Assembly: GCA_043808325.1 (NCBI GenBank)
Contig: JAZDEY010000078.1
Location: 1 to 64,000, forward strand
Direction of reading: 5' to 3'
Origin: JAZDEY01 sp043808325 [NCBI: Candidatus Eiseniibacteriota bacterium]
GTDB taxonomy: Bacteria; Arandabacterota; Arandabacteria; Arandabacterales
DNA: 64,000 nucleotides
Made by a program: the position numbers and the translations under genes. This document shows positions 42,274-50,912 of the stretch, one piece after another (the stretch's first letter is position 1; each line of letters opens with the position of its first letter). The notes below the pieces were generated by a model. It was not told where the DNA came from, did no database searches, and saw only the letters and a program-made list of their open reading frames with translations.

Positions 42274-42362
42274 AGTGGGGGCGGCAGATCCCGGCGGGAC
42301 ACGGCCCCATCGGAGAAAGCCGCGCGGGACCGGCAAGGTACGAGCATTACTGTAGGGGCATT

Positions 42363-44033
42363 ATGGACGTGAAGTTTAGCTTAGGACCCATCGCGGATCG
42401 CGTGGATCGGAGGCTCCGCCAATGGGAGGCGGAGCAGTTTGCTCGGCGGCTGTGGGCCAAGGACCCGACAATCTGGTCGCCGACTCAGGTCCCGGAGATC
42501 GCCGACCGACTCGGCTGGCTCGACCTGCCGCAGCAATCCAGGAACGAGGTCGACAAGTGGGACGCGCTGCGCCGCGAGGTGATCGCTGAAGGGATAACAA
42601 GCGTGCTGCTCCTTGGCATGGGAGGCTCGAGTCTTGCGCCAGAAGTATTTCAGGATGTTTTCGGCAATGCTCCCGGCCATCCGCAGCTCCTGGTTCTCGA
42701 CACCACTCATCCGGCAGCCATCAGCGACCTCACCGCGCACCTTCGCCTGGACAAGTGTCTCTTCGTTGTATCCAGCAAGTCAGGCACCACGATCGAGACG
42801 ATGTCCCTTTTCCGCTACTTCTACGGGCGGCTTTCTGAGATCACTGGCACTCCCGGTCGCCATTTCGTCGCCGTCTTCGATCCCGGCACTCCCCTTGAGG
42901 AACTCGGGAGGGCCGGGGACTTCCGCGACATCTTCGTCGCTCCTCAAGATGTTGGCGGGCGATATTCGGCCCTGAGTACATTCGGGCTGCTGCCGGCAAC
43001 TCTGATCGGGATCGATACGCGGGAATTGCTCGCTCGATCCGCGATGACCGATCCTGCCTGCAGCGACTGCGTCTCCAGTCGGTCGAATCAATGCCTCGCG
43101 CTCGGCGCCGCACTCGGCGAGCTTGCCCTCGCCGGAAAAGACAAGATTACCTTGATCACATCGCAGTCGCTCTCGGCCTTTCCTCTCTGGGTCGAGCAAT
43201 TGCTGGCTGAGAGCACGGGCAAGAACGGCAAGGGCATAATACCTGTGGTCGACGAACCCCTAGAGGTCTACTCGAGCGCAGTGGGCACCGATCGCGTTTT
43301 CGTCCACATCTCGCTCCGACAGGATGCCGACCAACATAAAGACCTTCTGAAATCGCTTGAATCCGATGGTCACCCGGTTATCCGCATCGTCCTCTCCGAC
43401 AATCTCGATCTTGGTGCCGAGATGTTCCGTTGGGAAATGGCCACGGCTGCAGCATGCGCAATCCTGGGCGTGCACCCCTTCAATCAACCGGATGTCGAGC
43501 TGGCGAAGCAGCTTGCTCGCATAGTTATGGCGGAGTCGCAAGCGGGTGGTCCGACACCAACCAGGCTGGAAGATCATACCGGCGGGGATATGCGAATTAG
43601 CGGGGAGAACCCCAAGCAAGCCGCAGACTCCATCAAGCGGCTTCTGGCCAATACCAAGCCTGGGGACTATGTCGCCCTTCAGGCCTTCCTCGCGCCTACC
43701 TTCGAGACGACAAGATTGCTCCAGGCGATTCGGTGGCGTCTTGGTTGTCGGACAGGGCTCGCCACTACGCTCGGTTATGGGCCGCGCTTCCTGCATTCCA
43801 CAGGGCAGCTGCACAAGGGCGGGCCCGACACCGGGATCTTCATCCAACTCGTGGACCGACCCCGTAGCGACCTCAAGATCCCAGAGGCAGCCTATTCCTT
43901 CGGCGACTTGATTGAGGCCCAGAGTCTCGGTGACTATCAGGCTCTCCGCCGACGCGGCCGCCGCGTGCTCAGAATACACCTCGGCGCCAACGCCGTCCGC
44001 GGCCTCCAAGCACTGGCCAACGCCCTCGCATAG
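42363..44033 (+). CDS. pgi: Glucose-6-phosphate isomerase
   Basis: A 556-residue phosphoglucose isomerase, interconverting glucose 6-phosphate and fructose 6-phosphate. Phosphate-binding segments GMGGSSLAPEVF near 83 and FVVSSKSGTTIETM near 142 are characteristic of the isomerase domain found in bifunctional transaldolase/isomerase proteins and archaeal-type PGI; the transaldolase half is missing here. The C-terminal third matches the conserved region after QAFLAPTFET. ATG 42363 follows AGGGGCATT. Follows transketolase in one direction; ends 9 bp from a convergent ABC transporter gene. Confidence 0.92.
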   Translation: MDVKFSLGPIADRVDRRLRQWEAEQFARRLWAKDPTIWSPTQVPEIADRLGWLDLPQQSRNEVDKWDALRREVIAEGITSVLLLGMGGSSLAPEVFQDVFGNAPGHPQLLVLDTTHPAAISDLTAHLRLDKCLFVVSSKSGTTIETMSLFRYFYGRLSEITGTPGRHFVAVFDPGTPLEELGRAGDFRDIFVAPQDVGGRYSALSTFGLLPATLIGIDTRELLARSAMTDPACSDCVSSRSNQCLALGAALGELALAGKDKITLITSQSLSAFPLWVEQLLAESTGKNGKGIIPVVDEPLEVYSSAVGTDRVFVHISLRQDADQHKDLLKSLESDGHPVIRIVLSDNLDLGAEMFRWEMATAAACAILGVHPFNQPDVELAKQLARIVMAESQAGGPTPTRLEDHTGGDMRISGENPKQAADSIKRLLANTKPGDYVALQAFLAPTFETTRLLQAIRWRLGCRTGLATTLGYGPRFLHSTGQLHKGGPDTGIFIQLVDRPRSDLKIPEAAYSFGDLIEAQSLGDYQALRRRGRRVLRIHLGANAVRGLQALANALA

Positions 44034-44042
44034 GCCCGGCGA

Positions 44043-45140
44043 TCACTTGACGCGTTTCGAGAACCTCACCCACGAGAAGCCGAAGACCACCAGGCCGAAT
44101 ATCACCATGGAGATGACTTCCGGGTAGAGCACGTCGATCGAAGCGCCCTTCATAATTATCCCGCGGACGATCTTCAGAAAATACCGCATCGGGTTCGCAT
44201 AGGTGATGTATTGGACCAGGCGCGGCATGTTTGATATCGGCGTAAAGAAACCTGAAGTAAGGATCGCAAACAGTGAGAAGAACCACGAGAAGAACATCGC
44301 CTGCTGCTGGGTCCTGGTAACGGTTGAGATCAGGATTCCCGCGCCCAGCGTCGTAAGCAGGAAGATAAAGGCAAGCCCATAGAGCAGGGCCCATGAGCCC
44401 GCAAACGGAATCCTGAACCACAGGATGCCGAAGGCCAGCGCGATGGACATCTCAACGAAGCCGATGATGGCAAAGGGAATGGTCTTGCCCAGAAGCAGAG
44501 CAGGCGTGGATATGGGTGTCACCATCAGCTGCTCCAGGGTGCCGAGCTCGCGCTCGCGGACGATCGCCATGGAGGTGAGCAGTACCGTGATCATCGTAAG
44601 CAGGGTCGCCACGATTCCCGGGACCATGAAGTAGATAGACTCCCCTTCGGGGTTATAAAGGCGCTGCAGCCGGAGCGATATGGGCGGCTCCACATCGATC
44701 AGCCGTTGGTTGAACTGCTGGGTCATGGTGCCGGCGTACCCCATCGCAATCGCCGCCGAATTGGCGTTGGCCCCATCCACCATAAACCCGACTGTGGCCT
44801 GCTCCATATTCCGAAGCCTCTGCGAGAAGTCCTCCGGGATAATAACAACAGCGTCATATTCGTTCTTCTCGAACCCGAGATCCGCCGCACCCAGTGGAAT
44901 CGCAGTGGGGCTCGTGACGAAGTAGTCGCCCGCCGTGAGAGCCCTCACGTACTCCCGGGATACACCGCTTCGGTCAAAGTCATGGACGGCAGTCCGTATC
45001 AACTTGACGTCGGTCGAGACCACATAGCCAAAAAGCAAAATCTGGATCATCGGCATCACGAAAATCAGCCGCAGCATCACCCGGTCGCGCCTGACCTGGT
45101 AGAATTCCTTCCTTATTAGAGCCAAGATCGTGCGAATCAT
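44043..45140 (-). CDS. ABC-2 exporter permease, YbhR-like
   Basis: A 365-residue ABC-2 permease. One N-terminal membrane helix, an extracellular loop of about 140 residues (VSTDVKLIRTAVHDFDRSG), then a five-helix block from about 175 including EREIGTLEQLMVTPIS-type motif (RERELGTLEQLMVTPI). It pairs with the YbhS-like permease, two ATPases and a membrane fusion protein. Last gene of the five-gene operon, 18 bp after the previous one. Multidrug or ion efflux is the family role; substrate unknown. Confidence 0.9.
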   Translation of the reverse strand: MIRTILALIRKEFYQVRRDRVMLRLIFVMPMIQILLFGYVVSTDVKLIRTAVHDFDRSGVSREYVRALTAGDYFVTSPTAIPLGAADLGFEKNEYDAVVIIPEDFSQRLRNMEQATVGFMVDGANANSAAIAMGYAGTMTQQFNQRLIDVEPPISLRLQRLYNPEGESIYFMVPGIVATLLTMITVLLTSMAIVRERELGTLEQLMVTPISTPALLLGKTIPFAIIGFVEMSIALAFGILWFRIPFAGSWALLYGLAFIFLLTTLGAGILISTVTRTQQQAMFFSWFFSLFAILTSGFFTPISNMPRLVQYITYANPMRYFLKIVRGIIMKGASIDVLYPEVISMVIFGLVVFGFSWVRFSKRVK

Positions 45141-45158
45141 GTTCTATCCTACGGTCTC

Positions 45159-46265
45159 CTATCCCATCTTTAGCCGGAATTTCCTGGCCGCTACACCGAG
45201 CAGAATCAGGGTCAGCGCCGCCAGGAACACCCCCTGGATCCACAGCACCCCGATCCCGGCGCCCTTGAGCATTATTCCCCGGATGATCAGCTGAAAGTAC
45301 CTGGCGGGCACGATGTAAGAGACGTACTGAAGCACCCGCGGCATGTTCCTCAAGTCAAAAATGAATCCTGAAAGCATCACCGACGGCAGGATGGTCAAGA
45401 GCTGGGCCGACATCATCGCCACTTGCTGGGTGCTGACAAGCGTTGAGATAAGGATCCCGGCAGAAAGCGCCGCAGCAATGTAGATGAAGCCGAAGAGCGC
45501 GAGCAGCGCCGCCGAGCCCACGAAGGGCACACCGAAATGAAAGACGGCAAACGCTATGACCAGTACCGCGTCCAGAAAGGCCAGAGCAATGTACGGAAGT
45601 ACCTTCCCCACTATCACCTGACCCGGTGTTATCGGCGAGACCAGGAGCTGCTCCATTGTGCCCGTCTCTTTCTCACGGGCGATCGTGATCGACGTCAGCA
45701 TCGCCGATATCACCATCAGAATAATCGCGATGATCCCGGGCACAAAAAAGTTGGCCGACTTGAGATTGGGATTGTAGAGAATCTTGGTGGATATCACGAC
45801 CCGTGGGATTTCGATGCCACTCGGCAACCATTCCTCGCCGAACCGTGCTACGATTATACTCGCATAATTGGTGGCGGCCGCCGCCAGGTTAGCATCGGCA
45901 CCGTCCACCAGAAGTCCCACCTGGTAGCCTGTGAGGTTGGTCAACGCCGCGGCGAATCCCGGCCTTACGGTGAGGATGGCGTCGGCATCTCCCTTCTTCA
46001 GGATTCTTTCCGGATCGGTGGGATCGACGGCCGCGGCAGGCCGCACGAAGTAGCCTGAGTTGTAGAACCTGCCTACGAGATCCCGCGACTCGGCGGTTCT
46101 ATCGGAATCGATGATGGCCAGTCTGACGTTCTTGACATCAAGATTGATCGCGTAACCGAAGAGCAGTGTCATCAGCATCGGCAGCGCGATGGCCATGGTG
46201 AGCGATCGTGAATCCCGCAGGATGTGGCGGACCTCTTTAAGAGCGATGACTTTCGTGGCCCCCAC
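45159..46265 (-). CDS. ABC-2 exporter permease, YbhS-like
   Basis: A 368-residue ABC-2 permease with the same topology as its neighbour: helix near residues 20-40, large periplasmic loop, helical block from about 180. REKETGTMEQLLVSPITP is the family motif. The start codon overlaps the stop of the ATPase gene by one base (46265), typical of a tight operon. Partner of the YbhR-like protein at 44043-45140 and the split ATPases. Confidence 0.9.
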   Translation of the reverse strand: MGATKVIALKEVRHILRDSRSLTMAIALPMLMTLLFGYAINLDVKNVRLAIIDSDRTAESRDLVGRFYNSGYFVRPAAAVDPTDPERILKKGDADAILTVRPGFAAALTNLTGYQVGLLVDGADANLAAAATNYASIIVARFGEEWLPSGIEIPRVVISTKILYNPNLKSANFFVPGIIAIILMVISAMLTSITIAREKETGTMEQLLVSPITPGQVIVGKVLPYIALAFLDAVLVIAFAVFHFGVPFVGSAALLALFGFIYIAAALSAGILISTLVSTQQVAMMSAQLLTILPSVMLSGFIFDLRNMPRVLQYVSYIVPARYFQLIIRGIMLKGAGIGVLWIQGVFLAALTLILLGVAARKFRLKMG

Positions 46266-47005
46266 TACAGCTTGCCTCCCGTCGCAGATTCCCTTCCCGC
46301 GACCAGATGGACGAAGAGGTCCTGGAGGCTTGCCTTGCCATACTTGGCCTTGAGCTCGAGGGGACTTCCGACCTCAACGAGCTTGCCACGGTCCATGATC
46401 GAGATGCGCCGGCAGAACTCGGCCTCGTCCATATAGTGAGTGGTGACAAAGAGGGTGGTGCCCTGGTCGGCAAGTCGATACAGGATTTCCCAGAAGCGGC
46501 GGCGGAACACCAGATCGACACCTCCGGTCGGCTCATCCAGAAAGAGCATCTTGGGTTGGTGGAGCAGTGCGGCGGCCAGGGCTAGCCGCTGCCGCCAACC
46601 TACCGGAATCGATCCTGCGGGACGGTCGATGAATTCGGCCAGTCCGAGATTCTCGGCAAGCTCACCGATCCGCCGCGTGAGCTCACCCGACCGCAACTCG
46701 TAGACGGAGCCGTAGAACCGCAGGTTCTCACGTCCCGTGAGATCGCGGTACAGCGAGAACTTCTGAGACATGTAGCCGATGCTTCGCTTGATCTTCTCGC
46801 TGTCGCGGTAGATATCGAAGCCCGCGACCGTGCCGCTCCCCGAAGTGGGCAAGAGCAGCCCGCAAAGCATCCGTATCGTGGTGGTCTTACCTGCACCGTT
46901 GGCGCCAAGAAAGCCGAAGATCTCGCCCCGCTCTATGGTGAGGCTGACCTCGTCGACGGCAACGAAGTCACCGAACTTCTTGGTCAGCTTGTCAATCTTC
47001 ACCAT
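46265..47005 (-). CDS. ABC exporter ATPase, second half of YbhF-like pair
   Basis: A 246-residue ABC ATPase. Walker A GANGAGKTTT near 34, Q-loop MSQKFSLYRDLTG, degenerate signature IPVGWRQRLALAAAL (PVGW instead of LSGG), Walker B MLFLDEPTGGVD and H-loop VTTHYMDEAEFC. The GWRQRLALA variant is characteristic of the C-terminal half of fused YbhF. In E. coli YbhF both halves are one protein; here they are separate genes 4 bp apart. Overlaps the permease start. Cytoplasmic. Confidence 0.93.
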   Translation of the reverse strand: MVKIDKLTKKFGDFVAVDEVSLTIERGEIFGFLGANGAGKTTTIRMLCGLLLPTSGSGTVAGFDIYRDSEKIKRSIGYMSQKFSLYRDLTGRENLRFYGSVYELRSGELTRRIGELAENLGLAEFIDRPAGSIPVGWRQRLALAAALLHQPKMLFLDEPTGGVDLVFRRRFWEILYRLADQGTTLFVTTHYMDEAEFCRRISIMDRGKLVEVGSPLELKAKYGKASLQDLFVHLVAGRESATGGKL

Positions 47006-47009
47006 GGGG

Positions 47010-47927
47010 TCATCTCGGCCGATCGGCCATCAGCTGAATGAAAGCATCTTCGAGACTCGGAGAGGCCTCTTCGACCGCTTCCGGCAGGATACCGATCGCA
47101 AGGAGTCTCTGCTCGAAATTGCTGATCGTCTCGGCGGAATCCGTGTAGAGATAGGCCGACGACCCGAACCGTCTTTGGGCCAGACCCTCTATGCGGCTGA
47201 GCCCGTCCAGCTGTTCGCCGCTCAGGCTGCCCTTGATGCGATAGACTCGGCCCCTGAACAGTCTCGCCAGCTCCGCGGGGGTACCCTCACCCAGCTTCCG
47301 CCCCCCGTACACGAACGCGGCTCGATCGGCCAGGGCCACTTCATCCATATAGGGCGTGGAGACAACGATCGCCGAGCCGCGCGATCTGAGGTCTTTCAGG
47401 ATGTTCCAGAACTGCTGGCGCGATACGGGATCGACTCCCGTGGTCGGTTCATCGAGGACCAGCACGTCCGGGTCGTGGACGAGAGCGCAACTCAGTGAGA
47501 GCTTCTGTTTCATCCCCCCCGACAAGGCCCCGGCCCGGCGCTTTGCGAAGGGACCAAGCCCCGAGAAATCATAGAGGACCTGCTTCTTTTTCAGGAGATC
47601 CTCCCGGCTGACCTTGAAAAGACCTGCATAGAAGTCGAGGTTCTCCTCGACCGAGAGATCGGGATAAAGTGAGAAGACCTGCGGCATATATCCAAGATAG
47701 GGCTTGATCTTCTCGAAATCCCTGGACACGTCGAGATCCGCGACCCTGATAAGCCCCGAGTCGAAATCTATCAGCCCGCATGTCGCCCGGAAGATGCTGG
47801 TCTTGCCCGCGCCGTCGGGCCCGACAAGAGCAACGATCTCCGCCCGGTCAGCTGTGAGGTTGAATTGGTCCACCGCTTTGATCGGGCCGTAGGTCTTTGT
47901 GAGACCGCTGATCTCTACAAGACTCAT
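47010..47927 (-). CDS. ABC exporter ATPase, first half of YbhF-like pair
   Basis: A 305-residue ABC ATPase with standard motifs: Walker A GPDGAGKTSIF near 35, MPQVFSLYPDLSVEEN Q-loop, signature LSGGMKQKLSLSCAL, Walker B VLVLDEPTTGVD, H-loop STPYMDEVALAD (Pro where His is common). About 80 residues follow the ATPase core. It corresponds to the N-terminal half of YbhF. It lies 31 bp behind the membrane fusion lipoprotein gene and 4 bp before the second ATPase. Confidence 0.93.
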   Translation of the reverse strand: MSLVEISGLTKTYGPIKAVDQFNLTADRAEIVALVGPDGAGKTSIFRATCGLIDFDSGLIRVADLDVSRDFEKIKPYLGYMPQVFSLYPDLSVEENLDFYAGLFKVSREDLLKKKQVLYDFSGLGPFAKRRAGALSGGMKQKLSLSCALVHDPDVLVLDEPTTGVDPVSRQQFWNILKDLRSRGSAIVVSTPYMDEVALADRAAFVYGGRKLGEGTPAELARLFRGRVYRIKGSLSGEQLDGLSRIEGLAQRRFGSSAYLYTDSAETISNFEQRLLAIGILPEAVEEASPSLEDAFIQLMADRPR

Positions 47928-47958
47928 CGGCGGTTCACCGATCGACGATCCGGCGAGT

Positions 47959-48873
47959 TCACTGGATCCTGACCGCGACGGGCATGCCGATCTTGAGCCG
48001 GCCGCCGGGATTGGGGATCGTTACCTTGACTGCGTAGACCAGGTCCGCGCGAGCTTCCTTGGTTTGGACGTTCTTGGGAGTGAACTCCGCCTCATCCGCG
48101 ATCCACGTCACCGTACCCCCGAGCTGCTCGGTGCGACCGTCCTCAGGGTCGACCTTGGCGGCGCCGCCGAGCGCTATCCGCGTGAGATCGCCCGCCGGCA
48201 CGTACACCTTGACCCAGACGGTATCAAGCCTGGCAATCTTCACCAGAGGCTTGCCCACACCGATCCATTCGCCGACATCGACAAACTTGGTAGTGACCAC
48301 CCCCGCGAGCGGCGATATAGGGAAGCAATCACCGAGCTGCTTCTCGAGTAACTTGACGTCGGAGTCCGTTTTCGTGAGCTCGGCTTGCGCGGCTTGATAC
48401 GCGGCATCCGCCTGCCGCTTCGCCAGCGCAGCCTGTTTGTATGCGCTCTCTGTCCGGTCATACATCTGCTGATTGATCGAACCGGATTGGACGAGAGCGC
48501 TCACTCGATCGTATTCCTTCCTGGCAAGATCCTCACTGTAGGCGGCCTGCTCAATCATCAAGGAAGTGATTCTGATCCTATCCCCGGCGGCCAACACGGC
48601 TGCCCGAGCTTGGCGCAGACGGAGCATCGTCGACAGCGTATCGATCTCGGCCACGGTGTCCCCTCGGGCAACTTTATCCCCTTCCTCCAACCTGATCGCC
48701 TTCACTTGGCCGGCAATCTCCGCCGAGAGGATGGCCTCAGTCGCCTCAATAAACCCCGACCCGCCCGGGGCAGCCTTCTCCTTGGCACACGATGGGAGCA
48801 TCGCCAGTGCCGACATCACACCAGCAAGAACTACGCCCCACACCGGGAGCTGAAGTAGTCGAATCGCTTTCAT
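47959..48873 (-). CDS. HlyD/YbhG-family membrane fusion lipoprotein
   Basis: About 304 residues, a periplasmic adaptor for the ABC exporter. The signal peptide ends in a lipobox (MLPSC), so it is probably a lipoprotein. Core order: beta barrel/lipoyl N-terminal half (AEIAGQVKAIRLEEGDKVARGDTVAEID), a coiled-coil hairpin from about 80 to 180 (Ala/Gln-rich RQADAAYQAAQAEL), the second lipoyl half (SPLAGVVTTKFVDVGEWIGVG) and a beta barrel. ATG 48873 follows GAGGAATTGCAG; the GTG 18 bases upstream is less convincing. First gene of the YbhGFSR-like operon. Confidence 0.93.
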   Translation of the reverse strand: MKAIRLLQLPVWGVVLAGVMSALAMLPSCAKEKAAPGGSGFIEATEAILSAEIAGQVKAIRLEEGDKVARGDTVAEIDTLSTMLRLRQARAAVLAAGDRIRITSLMIEQAAYSEDLARKEYDRVSALVQSGSINQQMYDRTESAYKQAALAKRQADAAYQAAQAELTKTDSDVKLLEKQLGDCFPISPLAGVVTTKFVDVGEWIGVGKPLVKIARLDTVWVKVYVPAGDLTRIALGGAAKVDPEDGRTEQLGGTVTWIADEAEFTPKNVQTKEARADLVYAVKVTIPNPGGRLKIGMPVAVRIQ

Positions 48874-48949
48874 CTGCAATTCCTCACTCACATTGGACGG
48901 ACGATCTCCGCCGGCGAATCACCGGTCTAGGGCCGGTTTAGGGCCGTGG

Positions 48950-50656
48950 TCAGCGGCGCGGTTCGATTCGATAGATGACATTGGCAGCATCGCTGGTCAT
49001 ATAGATCGTTCCCGAAGGGCCGACAGTTACCCCATTGAATATCCAGGTTGGATGGTCGCCCTGGAGGCAAGGGGCAAATCCTTCGGCGACAATCGTGACC
49101 TTATGAGTGGCAGGGTCTATGCGCGAGAGCCGCCCGGCCTCGGCCTCCACCACCAACAGGTTCCCATCGCCATCTATGGCAAGCCCCTCGGGGTACTCAA
49201 GCCCCGTAGCCACCTGCACCGGCTGGGCCAATACCTTGCCCTCGGCTGCAACCTGAAGCACCATGCCCGTCACCCAATCGCTCACCCACAGATCGCGATC
49301 GGTCGCGGCCAGCCCGATCGGAAGGGCAAGCCCCTTAGCCAGAGTCGTGCGGTCCTCCGGTCGGGGGCCCGTTATCCTCACCACACTGCTCGATCCCCGC
49401 TCAGCAACCACAATGTCACCCCGGAAGCGGATCGCATTGAGAGGCTCATCGAACCCCGGGTACTCCTCGAGCACTGCTCCGCTCTCAGGATCAAGCACCT
49501 GTACGACGTCTTTCGGGAGCCACGAGGTGAGAATCAAGTTCTTGCCGTCCGCGGCGACCGTGAACGGAGATGTGATACCCCCACGCAGCCCTACACAGTG
49601 GCGCCGACAGGACTGCTCTTTGCCCGCCCCATCGAACTCACGGAGCGTCCAGAAGTCGGCAACAACTACCAATTCGCCTCCGGGCTTCGAAACGACCGCG
49701 ATGCCTCCAGGCGCGATCATGCCGCCCGTGCACACCGCCCGAGCCGCACCATCCGGGAGCACCTCGAGCACGCAGCCGTCCTGGCCGTGGGAAACAAACA
49801 GCCGGTCATTGGAATCGAAGGCAAGGTTATCGAGGCCAGGGGTGAGTTGTGCTACGACAGATTTCTCACCTGTCTTGGTATCGACGCGCACCACCTGGCC
49901 GGTCACTTGCTCAACCACGTAGAGGTTTCCACGGGAGTCAAACTTGACCGCCGACGGGATCTTGAAACCAATGGCTACGGGCGTAATCTCCCCCGTATTC
50001 ACATCTATCCGCACTATCTCGCCCCGGGTCCACACGGGCCCATATAGGAATCCATCCGGGCCCCAATCCACACCGTTGACAAAGCCCAGCTTCTCGGCAA
50101 TCAGCCGGGGAGGAGCTACGAGCTCGGGATCGAGTTCGTACAGGGCATCACCCATGAAAATCAGGGTCACAAAGAGGCGGCCGTCCCTGGAGAAGGCGAT
50201 TCCGTTGACACCGGGGCGAAGGACCTGGCCGGTCCGTGTGCCGTCGGGCGATATCCGGCCGACTTCGCCGGTCGAGAACGACGTCCAGTAGAGCGATCCG
50301 TCCGGGCCGAAGGCAATGTCATCGGGGCCGACTACTCTCTGGTTGGCGCCGATGGTGCTGATCACGTCCCCCGTCTCGGGGTCCATAACCACTATTTCAT
50401 TACCCAGGACGCTCGCGATGTGGAGCCGACCCTGGCTATCGAACCTGATACCATTGGCCCCATGAATGGTCGCACCCTTCGCGAAAACAGCGGGCTCCGG
50501 CCGGGATACGGCGGGAGACCCGCTTGCTTCGCTCCGGCGGAGCGCCTGCGCCGAGCCGGGCGGACCGCTTACAGGGTGTGGGACCCGGTGACACGCGGCC
50601 AAGACCGTCAAGGCCAGCAAGACCGTGACCGTCAAACCTCTGGCAAACCGCAGCAT
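48950..50656 (-). CDS. Lipoprotein beta-propeller (NHL/SMP-30/Vgb-like)
   Basis: A 568-residue lipoprotein: hydrophobic signal to residue 21 and Cys22 in LAAC. The rest is a repetitive six-or-more-bladed propeller: blades with consensus GxxxxPxGIAxxxDGxLYVxD (for example IAFGPDGSLYWTSFSTGEVGRI, VDWGPDGFLYGPVW, LAIDGDGNLLVVEAEAGRL). Such propellers resemble streptogramin lyase and SMP-30/gluconolactonase proteins; no catalytic site is apparent, so binding or lactone chemistry is possible. It lies 76 bp upstream of the exporter operon in the same direction and may be co-transcribed. Anchored at the outer face of the membrane. Confidence 0.88.
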   Translation of the reverse strand: MLRFARGLTVTVLLALTVLAACHRVPHPVSGPPGSAQALRRSEASGSPAVSRPEPAVFAKGATIHGANGIRFDSQGRLHIASVLGNEIVVMDPETGDVISTIGANQRVVGPDDIAFGPDGSLYWTSFSTGEVGRISPDGTRTGQVLRPGVNGIAFSRDGRLFVTLIFMGDALYELDPELVAPPRLIAEKLGFVNGVDWGPDGFLYGPVWTRGEIVRIDVNTGEITPVAIGFKIPSAVKFDSRGNLYVVEQVTGQVVRVDTKTGEKSVVAQLTPGLDNLAFDSNDRLFVSHGQDGCVLEVLPDGAARAVCTGGMIAPGGIAVVSKPGGELVVVADFWTLREFDGAGKEQSCRRHCVGLRGGITSPFTVAADGKNLILTSWLPKDVVQVLDPESGAVLEEYPGFDEPLNAIRFRGDIVVAERGSSSVVRITGPRPEDRTTLAKGLALPIGLAATDRDLWVSDWVTGMVLQVAAEGKVLAQPVQVATGLEYPEGLAIDGDGNLLVVEAEAGRLSRIDPATHKVTIVAEGFAPCLQGDHPTWIFNGVTVGPSGTIYMTSDAANVIYRIEPRR

Positions 50657-50839
50657 CTTACATCCTCCACGAGACGTGGCCCTCTGCGCCTCAGCCCCTG
50701 GCGAATCGTGTGGGTGAAACTCTTGCCGGAACGATGCGCTCCAAGCCAGTGTAGCCCTGCCCGAGAGCCGAGGTCAACACCTATTCAGGTAATCGGGCCG
50801 CCCCCGGCTGGGCCCTCGGGGCATTGATAACTGTGGAGC

Positions 50840-50859
50840 CGGTGTGTATCGGTGTGTAT
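50840..50859. repeat. Perfect tandem 10-bp repeat in a promoter region
   Basis: CGGTGTGTAT occurs twice in direct contact, and the second copy runs into TATACT (50857-50862), a -10-like box 50 bp before ATG 50913. It may be a regulator site or a slippage repeat. Confidence 0.6.
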
Positions 50860-50912
50860 ACTCGCCGTGACGATTGCGGTTGGCTGAGGCAAATTTGCGA
50901 TCTGCGATTCCG

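Noticed and set aside
48893-50047. 384-codon open frame opposite the beta-propeller lipoprotein gene
   Set aside because: No domain or start signal; the propeller repeats on the minus strand are convincing.
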